A stretch of DNA of 64,000 nucleotides from Wenjunlia tyrosinilytica (GTDB lineage Bacteria > Actinomycetota > Actinomycetes > Streptomycetales > Streptomycetaceae), in contig NZ_BMMS01000016.1 in assembly GCF_014646055.1 (NCBI RefSeq), forward strand, positions 62,001-126,000. The letters are read 5' to 3'. Shown piece by piece: positions 17,736 to 26,361 of the stretch; the stretch's first letter is position 1, and each line of letters opens with the position of its first letter. The notes under the pieces are model-generated. The model was given only the letters and a program-made list of their open reading frames with translations. It searched no databases and was not told the origin of the DNA. The position numbers and the translations under genes are program-made.

Positions 17736-18572
17736 TCAGCCCCGTTCCGGGCCCTTGGCCACCGGCCGGGAGGGGTCCGCGGACCACTCGCTCCACGAGC
17801 CCACGTAGAGAGCGGCCTCCACCCCGGCGAGCTCCAGGGCGATCACCTGCTGGGCGGCGCTCACGCCGGAGCCGCAGTAGACGCCCACCTCGGCCGCCGG
17901 GGTGGCGCCCAGCGCGTGAAAGCGCTCCGCGAGCGCTTCCCGGGGCAGGAAGCGCCCGTCCTCGGTCATGTTGGCCGCGGTGGGCGCGCCGACGGCGCCA
18001 GGGATGTGGCCGGCCACGGAGTCGATGGGCTCCACCTCGCCGCGGTAGCGCTCCCCCGCGCGTGCGTCCAACAGCAGTCCCGAACGAGCAAGCGCTGCCG
18101 CCTCATCGGCGTCCAGCACCTTCATGCCGCCGGGGCGCACGGTGAAGTCGCCCTCCTCCCGCGCCACCGTCCCGCGCTCCAGCGGCAGTCCGGCCGCGCT
18201 CCACGCGCGCAGGCCACCGTCGAGCACCCGGACGCGGTCGTGTCCCGCCCAACGCAGCATCCACCAGGCACGAGCCGCGCCGATCGTGTCCCCGCCGTCG
18301 TAGACGACGACGTCGCGCCGCGCCGACACCCCGGCCCGGCGCATCGCCGTCTCGAAGACCTCGGGGGGCGGCAGCGGATGGCGCCCTTGCCTGCCGGGCG
18401 GGCCGGCCAGTTCGGTGGAGAGGTCGATGTAGTGCGCGCCCGGGATGTGGCCGGACTCGTACTCGGACCGCCCGGGCGGTCCACCCAACTTCCAGCGGGC
18501 GTCCAGCAGTACCGGTCGGCCCGAACCTTCGAGGTCACGGGAGAGCTCTGCGGTGGTGGTGATGGGTTCCAT
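17736..18572 (-). CDS. Sulfurtransferase, 3-mercaptopyruvate/thiosulfate type
   Basis: 278 residues, two rhodanese domains. The C-terminal active-site loop is CGSGVSA (Cys ~233), closer to the CG(S/A)GVTA of mercaptopyruvate sulfurtransferases than to the CRKGVTA of thiosulfate enzymes. The inactive N-terminal domain has GHIPGAHYIDLS. ATG 18572 begins the family homology (MEPITTTAELS); an in-frame ATG 33 bases upstream is possible, and neither has a strong ribosome site. Cytosolic sulfur transfer and detoxification. Confidence 0.9.
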   Translation of the reverse strand: MEPITTTAELSRDLEGSGRPVLLDARWKLGGPPGRSEYESGHIPGAHYIDLSTELAGPPGRQGRHPLPPPEVFETAMRRAGVSARRDVVVYDGGDTIGAARAWWMLRWAGHDRVRVLDGGLRAWSAAGLPLERGTVAREEGDFTVRPGGMKVLDADEAAALARSGLLLDARAGERYRGEVEPIDSVAGHIPGAVGAPTAANMTEDGRFLPREALAERFHALGATPAAEVGVYCGSGVSAAQQVIALELAGVEAALYVGSWSEWSADPSRPVAKGPERG

Positions 18573-18813
18573 GGCCCCATTGTGGTTCTCATTCGCCGGT
18601 GACATGGTCTTGGGGCGGGGTAGCAGAGATACGACAGATCATCACCGCTCGGCAACGGTCACGAAACCGGCAGGAAATGAGCGAGCGGGCATTCTCGTGC
18701 GAGAACGGCCCGAATGCGGCGCGGCCAGGGCGCGCGGTTCGGCAGGTGGTGGAAGCATCGGCACCGGGCACGTCCCCCATGCCCCCTGATCAAGGTCTCG
18801 AGGAGATTTACTG

Positions 18814-19590
18814 ATGAGCGAGGTAGTGGCCCGGCCCCAGGGCGCTCCCTGCCGGGTGAGCCTGCTGGTGCGCAACCTGCCCGCGGCCCAGGACTTCTAC
18901 GGCCGCCTGTTCGGGTGGGAGTTCAGGCCGGGCCCGCAGAATCTCGGACCCTACACGCGCGCGCTTCTCGACGGGCACCAGGTCGCGGGGCTCGGTGCGC
19001 TGCCCGAGGGCAGGGCGATTCCGGTCGCCTGGACCACGTACTTCTCCACCGAGAACGCCGATCGAACCGCCGAGCACATCCGCGAGAGCGGGGGAACCGT
19101 GGCGGTGGGCCCCCTCGACGCGGACGCGGCCGGGCGCATGGCCGTCGCCTCCGACCCCTCCGGCGCCGTCTTCGGCGTCTGGGAGCCGCATCATCACCCC
19201 GGAACGGACCTCACGGGGGACCCGGGGTCCCTCGCCTGGAACGAGCTGATCACGCGGGACCCTACGTGGGTGGACAAGTTCTACGCGGCGGTGTTCGGCT
19301 TCACCTCGGTCGAGGTGGAATCACCCTTCGAGAGCAGGGTCCTGCTGGAGCTGGAGGGCCGTCAGGTGGCGGGAATCACCGGTCTGGGCGACGAGTTGCC
19401 GCGCGACCGGGGTCCGCACTGGATGACGTACTTCGCGGTCGAGAGCACGGACGCCTCGGTGGCACGGGCCGGGGAACTGGGCGGCACGGTGGTACGTGAA
19501 CCCCAGGACTCCGCCTACGGCAGACAGGCAACGGTCGTTGACCCCGAGGGCGCCGCCTTCTCGGTCATCGAGGCGCCCCGGACAGCTTGA
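18814..19590 (+). CDS. VOC (glyoxalase/bleomycin-resistance fold) protein, two domains
   Basis: 258 residues, tandem glyoxalase-fold modules: module 1 from VSLLVRNLPAAQDFYGRLFGWEF, module 2 from NELITRDPTWVDKFYAAVFGF. Resembles the mycobacterial Cfp30B-type proteins. Substrate unknown. ATG 18814 has GAGGAGA upstream. Divergent from the sulfurtransferase, 240 bases apart. Confidence 0.85.
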   Translation: MSEVVARPQGAPCRVSLLVRNLPAAQDFYGRLFGWEFRPGPQNLGPYTRALLDGHQVAGLGALPEGRAIPVAWTTYFSTENADRTAEHIRESGGTVAVGPLDADAAGRMAVASDPSGAVFGVWEPHHHPGTDLTGDPGSLAWNELITRDPTWVDKFYAAVFGFTSVEVESPFESRVLLELEGRQVAGITGLGDELPRDRGPHWMTYFAVESTDASVARAGELGGTVVREPQDSAYGRQATVVDPEGAAFSVIEAPRTA

Positions 19591-19662
19591 GGAAACGGTC
19601 CGGCCCGAGATCCGCTCCCGCCCCGGGCGGGGAAGCGCTGCCTCACGGCGGACGCCGACGCG

Positions 19663-20313
19663 TCAGCGCGCGTCGACGGGCAGGACGTCCGGCGAGAGGA
19701 CTCCGGAACGACTGGACGCCGCGGTGGCCCGACGTCGGTAATGCCTGCGGCACAGCACCTCGTACCCGATCTCGCCCTCGTGGACATCCACGTCGCCGAT
19801 CACGACCTGGGCGCCCTCGACGACCATCCGGCCGCCCACCGTACGGGCGTTGTGGGTGGCGCGGGCGCCGCACCAGCACAGCGCCTCGACCTGGAGCACC
19901 TCGACCCTGTCGGCGAGCTCGACCAGCCGCTGGGAGCCGGGGAAGAGCTTGGTGCGGAAGTCGGTGGTGATGCCGAACGCGAAGACGTCGATGCCCAATT
20001 CATCCACCACCCGGGCGAGCTGGTCTATCTGACCGGGTGTGAAGAACTGGGCCTCGTCCGCGATCACATAGTCGGCCCGTCCTCCCGAGGACAAATGGCC
20101 GACCACGTGCCCGTAGAAGTCGAAGTCGTCGCTGACCTCGAGCGCCTCGGTACTGAGGCCGAGGCGGCTGGAGAGCACACCCTCCCCCGCCCGGTCGTCG
20201 CGGGTGAAGATCAGGCCCTGGCGGCCGCGAGCCGAGTGGTTGTGGTCCATCTGCAGAGCGAGCGTCGACTTCCCGCAGTCCATGGTTCCGGAGAAGAACA
20301 CAAGCTCGGGCAT
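19663..20313 (-). CDS. tdk: Thymidine kinase (type II)
   Basis: 216 residues. Salvage of thymidine to dTMP. P-loop GTMDCGKST at 9-17, catalytic Glu in IADEAQFF, and the Cys4-type zinc lasso CWCGARA ... CRRHYRRR. ATG 20313. The last ~20 residues are a Ser/Pro tail beyond the fold. Convergent with the VOC gene; no good terminator between them. Confidence 0.96.
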   Translation of the reverse strand: MPELVFFSGTMDCGKSTLALQMDHNHSARGRQGLIFTRDDRAGEGVLSSRLGLSTEALEVSDDFDFYGHVVGHLSSGGRADYVIADEAQFFTPGQIDQLARVVDELGIDVFAFGITTDFRTKLFPGSQRLVELADRVEVLQVEALCWCGARATHNARTVGGRMVVEGAQVVIGDVDVHEGEIGYEVLCRRHYRRRATAASSRSGVLSPDVLPVDAR

Positions 20314-20332
20314 CGGTGGGCGCGGCCTCTCT

Positions 20333-20403
20333 TTGCGTGTGTCTGCCTGCGTGTGTCTGCGTGTCTGCGTGTCTGCGTCGGTGTGTCTGTGTCTGCGTGT
20401 CCG
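20333..20403. repeat. tctgcgtg tandem repeat array
   Basis: About eight copies of the 8-bp unit tctgcgtg with variants (tctgcctgcg, tctgcgtcgg), located between the phosphodiesterase stop and the tdk start, i.e. in the tdk upstream region. Noncoding. Confidence 0.85.
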
Positions 20404-20471
20404 CGCCGGCTCCTGCGGAACGGAACGGGGCGGGCCGGTCCGGTCCGGCGGGTGGTCACGGGTGCGTGTGG

Positions 20472-21635
20472 TCAGGTGCGCACTTCGAGGAGCGGGACGA
20501 GTTGCTCCACGGGCGTCATCGAACCATGGAGCCCGACCATGGTGGACTCCCCCGGCTCATTGCGGGTGGCGATCACCGCGATGTCGTCGCGGGCCGCGGC
20601 CACCACGTCGCCGATCCTGCCGTGGACCCGGTCGTCCACGACCGGCCCGAACCAGCCGCCCGCTATCGCCTCCTCCCTGGTGGCGACCCACATCCGGTCA
20701 CCGAGCACCTCGCTCCAGACCGTGTACACATCGGCGGCCGCCCCCGGCACCGCGTACACATGGCGGGCGCGGGCCTCCCCGCCGAGCACCGCCACGCCCG
20801 CCCCGAGCTCCCAGTCGTCGTCGAAGTCGATCCTGTCCTCGTCGGCGATGTCGATCATCCCGTGGTCGGCGGTGATGTACAGGGCCGAACGCGGCGGCAG
20901 GAGTTCGGCGAGGCGCTGGGCGAGTCGGTCGACCCGCATGAGCTGGCCGCGCCACGCGTCGGAGTCCACACCGTGCCGGTGCCCCATGGAGTCCAGCTCG
21001 CTGTAGTAGGTGTAGACGAGGCTGCGGTCGGCCGCGGCCAGCCGCTCCGCCGCCAGGTCCATGCGGTCCTCGCCCGACAGCCTGCCGTAAAACGTTCCTC
21101 CGGACAGCGCGACCTTCGTCAGCGGCGTCTGCTCGAAAAGCGGCGAGGACACCTGGCAGGTCTCGATCCCGGCGGCGTGGGCGCGCTGGAAGACGGTCGG
21201 GTACGGCTGCCACACGTGCGGATCGGTGTAGGGCTGCCAGCGCAGCTGGTTCATCAGCGTGGCCGTACCCGGCACGGCAACGGTGTACCCGGCGAGCCCA
21301 TGGGCGCCCGGCGGCAGCCCCGTGCCCACCGAGGCGAGCGAGGTGGCGGTCGTCGAGGGGAATCCTGCGGTCAGCGGGCGGCCGGTGCCGCCGAGGGACG
21401 TGCCGAGCAGGGAGTTGAGGAACGGCGCCTCGTCGGGGTGGGCCCGCAGCTGCTCCCACCCCATCCCGTCCACGAGGAACAGGCAGGCGCGGTCGGCGGG
21501 CCGCAGGTCCAGCCCGTTCTCGCAGCCGGGCACCCCCAGACCGCGCGCCATCGCGGGCAGTACATCGCTGAGGGAAGCCGTGCCGTAGCGCGGCACGGGC
21601 GCGGTGGCCAGGTCGACGGGGGTGGGGTGGTTCAT
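20472..21635 (-). CDS. Alkaline-phosphatase-superfamily phosphodiesterase/nucleotide pyrophosphatase
   Basis: 387 residues. Conserved metal and nucleophile motifs: VDGMGWEQL, the nucleophile Thr in PSTTATSLASVGTG, DSMGHRHG, TADHGM and LHGSMTP near the C-terminus. No signal peptide, so probably cytosolic. Substrate unknown. 27 bases after DUF5998, likely the same operon. Start ATG 21635. Confidence 0.85.
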   Translation of the reverse strand: MNHPTPVDLATAPVPRYGTASLSDVLPAMARGLGVPGCENGLDLRPADRACLFLVDGMGWEQLRAHPDEAPFLNSLLGTSLGGTGRPLTAGFPSTTATSLASVGTGLPPGAHGLAGYTVAVPGTATLMNQLRWQPYTDPHVWQPYPTVFQRAHAAGIETCQVSSPLFEQTPLTKVALSGGTFYGRLSGEDRMDLAAERLAAADRSLVYTYYSELDSMGHRHGVDSDAWRGQLMRVDRLAQRLAELLPPRSALYITADHGMIDIADEDRIDFDDDWELGAGVAVLGGEARARHVYAVPGAAADVYTVWSEVLGDRMWVATREEAIAGGWFGPVVDDRVHGRIGDVVAAARDDIAVIATRNEPGESTMVGLHGSMTPVEQLVPLLEVRT

Positions 21636-21662
21636 CGTCTGCCGGTCGTCGCAGGGCAGGCT

Positions 21663-22250
21663 TCAGCCCGCGGAGCGGGCGGTGGCCTCGGAGAGTGCCT
21701 GCGCGAACGCGAGCGTCTGCGTGACCGTCTCCGGGCCGTCGCCCGCCTCGCTGACCCTCAGGCTCAGATCGTCGGAGGTGGAGGAGCCGGTGTAGCCGTG
21801 GTCGGCCTCGCAGTTGGGGTCGCCGCAGGCGGCGGGCTCGAGGTCGAGGCGGTTGACGGCGCCCCAGCCGATGGTGAGGACGACCTCGCGGGGCAGGGTG
21901 CCGGGGGTGTAGGACTCGGGGTTCGCGACGACCCGGCTGAGCACGACCGAGGAGATCCGGTCGAGCTTGACCGACTCGGTCGAGGTGGTCGCGTACGGGG
22001 AGGGCGAGGTGTCGTCGGCGGCCTGCTCGTCGGTGTGGCTGACGATGAACCGGGTGCCGGTCAGCACCAGGACGGTGACATGCCTGCGCACCTCGTTGGC
22101 GTCGAACGTCGTCTCCTGGTGGACCAGGAACGACACGACCGGCTCCGCGCCCACGGCGGACTCCACGGCCTCCGAGACGAGCGCGGGGTAGTAGCCGCTG
22201 CGCTCGATGGCCGTGCGCAGGCCTTGGGTCGGGGTACCGGTCTTCGCCAT
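21663..22250 (-). CDS. DUF5998 family protein
   Basis: 195 residues; conserved actinobacterial protein beginning MAKTGTPTQGLRTAIERSGYYP. It contains CGDPNCEADHGYTG, a possible metal-binding Cys pair, and a beta-rich fold. ATG 22250 has AGGATGG upstream; a Met three codons earlier would clash with that site. Upstream of and likely co-transcribed with the phosphodiesterase. Function unknown. Confidence 0.82.
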   Translation of the reverse strand: MAKTGTPTQGLRTAIERSGYYPALVSEAVESAVGAEPVVSFLVHQETTFDANEVRRHVTVLVLTGTRFIVSHTDEQAADDTSPSPYATTSTESVKLDRISSVVLSRVVANPESYTPGTLPREVVLTIGWGAVNRLDLEPAACGDPNCEADHGYTGSSTSDDLSLRVSEAGDGPETVTQTLAFAQALSEATARSAG

Positions 22251-22887
22251 GGGGACCATCCTAGGGCGTATCCAGCCTGCGGACAGACACAGACGCAAGG
22301 CCGCCGCCGGGCACGAGGGGGCTTCGGACACGGCGGCGGCCGTGGTGGGACCGCTACGAGCCGCAGGTGTTCCGGCCGGGCACCGCGGGGCAGATCCGTG
22401 CGGGGGAGCCGCCGTTGCGGGCGAGATCCGGGTCCGCGCGGTGTCCGCGGTGACCTCCGGGGTCCGGCTCACGATCTTCCCGTCGGGGCCCGTCGGTGCA
22501 GAGGTCGGCGAGCCGGTCGCCGTGCCCGAGGAAGGCCGGTTTATCTCTCAGGGTGCGCGGCGCGCCGGAGGTCACGGCATCCATGAACCAATCGTCCGCG
22601 GACCTCCGGGCGGCACCGCCCGGTCTCCGGGGTCGCCGTCGACCGGCTCGGTCTCGTCCGGGGCGGTGGGCACACCGTGCAGGAAACACCGGGTCAGGGG
22701 CAAGGCTCTCGTGGGACTCCACGCTGTCGGCGACCTGCCGCACTCCGGACTCGTGGACGACCGAGAGGGCGATCTCGGCGGCGTCGCTGGAGGGGCGCAC
22801 GCGGCGCCTTCAGTGGACGCCTTCAGCCGACGCCGTCAGTGGACGCCCTCCGTAGACGCCTTCAGCGGACGCCTTCAGCAGAAACCC
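22251..22887. other. 637-bp region without a confident gene; possible gene remnant
   Basis: Between the PatA-type gene stop and DUF5998. Minus-strand frames carry short protein-like stretches (VVHESGVRQVADSVESHE; DAVTSGAPRTLRDKPAFLGH) in different frames, which could be a decayed gene, but I recognise no family. The end adjoining the PatA-type gene is a 12-bp tandem repeat. Confidence 0.45.
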
Positions 22888-22890
22888 TCA
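22805..22890. repeat. 12-bp repeat (ttcagtggacgc), about seven degenerate copies
   Basis: Units such as cttcagtggacgc, cttcagccgacgc, cgtcagtggacgc and cttcagcggacgc repeat up to the stop codon of the PatA-type gene. Confidence 0.8.
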
Positions 22891-25686
22891 GTAGGAGGCG
22901 AGGCTTCGCGGACCCAGGTCGGTGCGGGCGGGCGGCCGGGCCAGGCGAACCTGTGCCCCCAGCACTGTCAGCCCCCGCGGCGCCACCACGACCGGTTCGA
23001 GGTCCACCGAGACGGCCTCGGGCAGGTCGTGGGCGAGCAGGGAGATCCTCAGCAGGAGTTCCTCCAGTGCCGCGGTGTCCACGGGCTCGGTCCCCCGGTA
23101 GCCGAAGAGCAGGGGCGCGGCCTTGATCGAGCGGACCAGCTCATGGGCGTCCCGGTCGGTGGCCGGGACGAGCCGGTGGGCGACGTCGCCGAGCAGTTCT
23201 GAGGCCGGACCGGCCAGGCCGAACGACAGGACGGCGCCCACCGCCGGGTCCACCGCGGCCCGTACGACCGTGTCCACTCCGCGCCTGGCCATCGACTGGA
23301 CGACCAGGCCGAGGTCTCGGGGGGCGCCGAGGCTCTGCGTGAGCTCACGGAAGGCCCGGCGCAGATCGTCCTCCTCGGCGAGGTCGAGCCGGACCCCGCC
23401 GAGGTCGGCGCGGTGCCGCAGCCGCTCGACCGTGGTCTTGAGCGCCACCGGGTAGCCGACGAGCCGGGCCGCCTCGGCGGCGGAGTCGGCGGTGGGGGCG
23501 GGCAGGGCGGTCCGCGGATGGATGCCGTAGCGGGCCAGCAGCCGGGAGGTGTCGGAGGCGCCGAGCAGATGGGGACCGGGGCCGCCGTCACGCTCCTCGT
23601 GGTCGGTCAGCAGGGCGGCCACCTGGGCACGGGCGGACGCCTCGTCGACGTCCTCGAACTGCGGCACCCGGCCGGGGTCGGCCTCCTGGCGGCGCCAGCG
23701 CGCGTAGTGCGCGGCCTCGGCCAGGGCGCGTACCGCCCGTTCGGCGGCCGGGTAGGCGGGCACGCGGGTGTCGGCGTCGAGGAGCGCCTGCGGCAGGTCG
23801 TCGAGGGCGAGGTGGGTGACGAGGACCGGCTTGCCCGCGCCCTTGGCCGCGTCGTGCAGGGCCCGGGCGAGTGCGGCGGAGTCCCAGGGAGCGCTTGCCC
23901 CGTCGGCGCCCACGGGCGGGATCGCGGTGACCAGGACGGCGTCCGCCTCGGGGTCGGCGAGGGCCGCGGTGACGGCGGCGCGGAAGTCGTCGGGGCCCGC
24001 GGCGGTGGTCAGGTCGCGGGGCGGACTCGGGCGCAGGGCGGCATTGAGGCAGGCGTCGTGGGCCAGGACCCCGAGGGACTCGGAGTTGCCGACGACGGCG
24101 ACCCGGTCGTCGGCGGGCAGCGGTTGCGTGCCCAGCAGGAGCCCCACGTCCAGGAGTTCGGTGACGGTGTCCACGCGGATGACCCCGGCCTGGCGGAAGA
24201 GGGCGTCGGCGGTGGCGTCGGGCACCCGGGTGGAGGGCACGGCGTGGCCGGCGGGGATGCCGCTGGCGGTGTGGCGGCCTCCCTTGACCACGACGACGGG
24301 CTTGGTCCGGGCGGTGCGGCGGGCGAGCCGGGTGAACTTGCGCGGATTGCCGAACGACTCGAGGTACATCAGCACCACGTCGGTGTCGGGGTCCTCGTGC
24401 CAGTACTGGAGCAGGTCGTTCCCGGAGACGTCGGCGCGGTTGCCGACGGAGACGAACGAGGAGAGCCCGATGCCCCTGCGGTGCAGCCCCGCGAGCAGGG
24501 CGATGCCGATGGCGCCCGACTGGGTGAACAGGCCGACCCGGCCGCAGAGCGGTGTCTCGGGGGCCAGGGAGGCGTTCAGCCGGATGTCCGGGGAGGCGTT
24601 GACGATGCCGAAGGCGTTGGGGCCGATCACGCGCATGCCGTCGGCGCGGGCGCGGCGGACGAGTTCGCGCTGGCGGTCGCGGCCCTCCTCGCCCGTCTCC
24701 GTGTATCCGGCGGCGACCACGACGAGGCCCTGGACCTCGTGCCGTCCGCAGTCGGCAACCGCTTCCAGAGCGCTTTGCGCGGGGACCGCGATGACGGCGA
24801 GGTCGACCGGCTCGGGGATCTCGGTGACCGACCGGTAGGCGGGCACCCCCTCCGGCTCGAGGGTCTCCCGGCCGGGTTCGAACGCCTTGTTGACGGCGTG
24901 GAGGCGCCCGGTGAAGCCGGACGCGAGGAGGTTGCCGAGGACGGTGCGGCCGACGCCTCCGGGCTGCCGGCCGGTGCCGACGACGGCGACCGAGCGGGGG
25001 CTGAGCAGACGCCGTACCGAGCGGGCCTCGGCCCGCAGTTCGCGGGCGCGCATGACCTCGACAGAGGCGTCGGTGGGTTCGAGGCCGAACTCGAGGTGGA
25101 CGACACCGTCCTCGAAGCTGCGCTTCTGGGTGTAGCCGGCGTCCGTGAATACCTTGATCATCCTGCGGTTGGCCGGGAGCACCTCGGCGACAAAGCGGCG
25201 GATACCGCGTTCCCGGGCGACGGCGGCGATGTGCTCCAGGAGCGCGGAGGCGACACCGCGCCCCTGGTGCGCGTCCTGCACGAGGAAGGCGACCTCGGCC
25301 TGCGCGGCGACACCCGGCCCCCGCCCCTCGTCCCTGAAAGCCGCGTCCTTGAAAGCCGCGTCCGTGGAGGCGGCCTGCCCCTGCGCGTCGACGCGGTCGT
25401 AGCGGACAGTGGCGATGAACTCGTCCCCGACCATCGCCGCGAGCCCCACCCGGTCGACGTAGTCGTGGTGGGTGAACCGGCGCACGTCCCGGTCGGACAG
25501 GCGCGGATAGGGTGCGAAGAACCGGTAGTACTTGGACTCGTCGGAGACCTCGGCGTAGAAGTCGACCAGGCGTTCCGCGTCGTCCGGCCGGATGGGGCGG
25601 ATGTGCGCGGTGCCTCCGTCGCGCAGCACCACGTCCGCCTCCCAGTGGACGGGGTATGCGGGCTCATGTGGCGTGCCGGCTGCCAT
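22888..25686 (-). CDS. PatA-like protein acetyltransferase: GNAT fused to NDP-forming acyl-CoA synthetase
   Basis: 932 residues. The N-terminal GNAT domain (~20-205) has the acetyl-CoA motif QDAHQGRGVASALL; residues ~230-930 are an ADP/NDP-forming acyl-CoA synthetase-like region (CoA-binding RSVAVVGTGRQPGGVG, GLFTQSGAIG, C-terminal ATP-grasp). This GNAT-first order is that described for S. lividans PatA, reversed relative to Salmonella Pat. Probably acetylates enzymes such as acetyl-CoA synthetase. Start ATG 25686; ribosome site weak. A ~30-residue Ala/Asp insert (DAAFKDAAFRDEG) lies inside the GNAT domain. Confidence 0.88.
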   Translation of the reverse strand: MAAGTPHEPAYPVHWEADVVLRDGGTAHIRPIRPDDAERLVDFYAEVSDESKYYRFFAPYPRLSDRDVRRFTHHDYVDRVGLAAMVGDEFIATVRYDRVDAQGQAASTDAAFKDAAFRDEGRGPGVAAQAEVAFLVQDAHQGRGVASALLEHIAAVARERGIRRFVAEVLPANRRMIKVFTDAGYTQKRSFEDGVVHLEFGLEPTDASVEVMRARELRAEARSVRRLLSPRSVAVVGTGRQPGGVGRTVLGNLLASGFTGRLHAVNKAFEPGRETLEPEGVPAYRSVTEIPEPVDLAVIAVPAQSALEAVADCGRHEVQGLVVVAAGYTETGEEGRDRQRELVRRARADGMRVIGPNAFGIVNASPDIRLNASLAPETPLCGRVGLFTQSGAIGIALLAGLHRRGIGLSSFVSVGNRADVSGNDLLQYWHEDPDTDVVLMYLESFGNPRKFTRLARRTARTKPVVVVKGGRHTASGIPAGHAVPSTRVPDATADALFRQAGVIRVDTVTELLDVGLLLGTQPLPADDRVAVVGNSESLGVLAHDACLNAALRPSPPRDLTTAAGPDDFRAAVTAALADPEADAVLVTAIPPVGADGASAPWDSAALARALHDAAKGAGKPVLVTHLALDDLPQALLDADTRVPAYPAAERAVRALAEAAHYARWRRQEADPGRVPQFEDVDEASARAQVAALLTDHEERDGGPGPHLLGASDTSRLLARYGIHPRTALPAPTADSAAEAARLVGYPVALKTTVERLRHRADLGGVRLDLAEEDDLRRAFRELTQSLGAPRDLGLVVQSMARRGVDTVVRAAVDPAVGAVLSFGLAGPASELLGDVAHRLVPATDRDAHELVRSIKAAPLLFGYRGTEPVDTAALEELLLRISLLAHDLPEAVSVDLEPVVVAPRGLTVLGAQVRLARPPARTDLGPRSLASY

Positions 25687-25828
25687 TGCGCCAGCGTATG
25701 CCGTCGCGAGGCCGGGGGGACCGTCCCCGCGGGCGCCGCCGGTGAGACAGTGGAGCGGAACCCGCGCTCCACCGGACCGCGGAGCGGTTCTCCACGGACC
25801 AGAGGGAGCACATCCGGGTCCGTGGTTA

Positions 25829-25844
25829 ACTGGTCTAGACAACG
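25829..25844. promoter_or_regulatory. DasR operator (dre) upstream of ptsH
   Basis: ACTGGTCTAGACAACG matches the 16-bp DasR site ACTGGTCTAGACCACT closely. It lies 24 bases before the ptsH start. In S. coelicolor DasR controls pts genes with GlcNAc-phosphates as inducers. Confidence 0.88.
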
Positions 25845-25867
25845 TGTACGACGCGAAGGGCAGCACC

Positions 25868-26149
25868 ATGGTTGAGCGCCGAGTCTCCGTCGGGTGGGCC
25901 GAAGGCCTGCACGCCCGCCCCGCCTCGATCTTCGTCCGCGCGGCGACCGCTGCCGGGGTCCCCGTGACGATCGCCAAGGCAGACGGCAACCCGGTCAACG
26001 CCGCCAGCATGCTGGCCGTGCTGGGCCTGGGCGCGGTCGGTGGCGACGAGGTCGTGCTGGCCTCCGACGCCGACGGCGCGCAGGAGGCGCTCGACCGCCT
26101 GGCGAAGCTGGTCTCCGAGGGACTGGACGAGCTCCCGCAGACCGTTTGA
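25868..26149 (+). CDS. ptsH: Phosphocarrier protein HPr
   Basis: 93 residues. Transfers phosphate from enzyme I to sugar-specific EIIA. Active-site His15 in GLHARPAS; Ser47 occupies the regulatory position but actinobacteria generally lack HPr kinase. ATG 25868 with AAGGG upstream. Preceded by a dre site and followed by a strong terminator; single-gene unit. Confidence 0.97.
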   Translation: MVERRVSVGWAEGLHARPASIFVRAATAAGVPVTIAKADGNPVNAASMLAVLGLGAVGGDEVVLASDADGAQEALDRLAKLVSEGLDELPQTV

Positions 26150-26188
26150 GCCGTCCTGCCGCACGGTCGGGTCGCATTCCCCGTGACG

Positions 26189-26228
26189 GAAGCGGCCGCG
26201 GTGTCCCCGGGGGCGCCGCGGCCGCTTC
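26189..26228. terminator. Bidirectional terminator between ptsH and gntR-type gene
   Basis: Perfect 13-bp stem gaagcggccgcgg/ccgcggccgcttc (26189-26201, 26216-26228), 14-base loop. Confidence 0.88.
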
Positions 26229-26306
26229 GGGTTTCCCGGCCAATTCCGGGTGGTGCCGACTGCCACCGGGGGCACCGCCGGGAATTTCCGCGGAATTACC
26301 GGGGGT

Positions 26307-26350
26307 TGTATACAGGACATCTGTTAAATCCGATGGCGCGCCATGTATAC
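26307..26350. promoter_or_regulatory. Two TGTATAC motifs in an A/T-rich pocket
   Basis: Palindrome TGTATACA at 26307-26314 and TGTATAC at 26344-26350, 37 bases apart, in a small low-GC pocket between the ptsH terminator and the 3' end of the GntR-type gene. FadR-type GntR proteins often bind TGTATAC-like sites, but the location is not a normal promoter position. Confidence 0.3.
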
Positions 26351-26361
26351 GGCGTGTTTCA

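Noticed and set aside
20316-22586. 756-codon plus-strand frame over tdk-DUF5998 region
   Set aside because: Opposes the phosphodiesterase and DUF5998 genes, whose motifs are clear.
22354-22800. 148-codon minus-strand frame as a gene
   Set aside because: Arg/Gly/Pro-rich, no ribosome site and no recognisable domain; at best a remnant.
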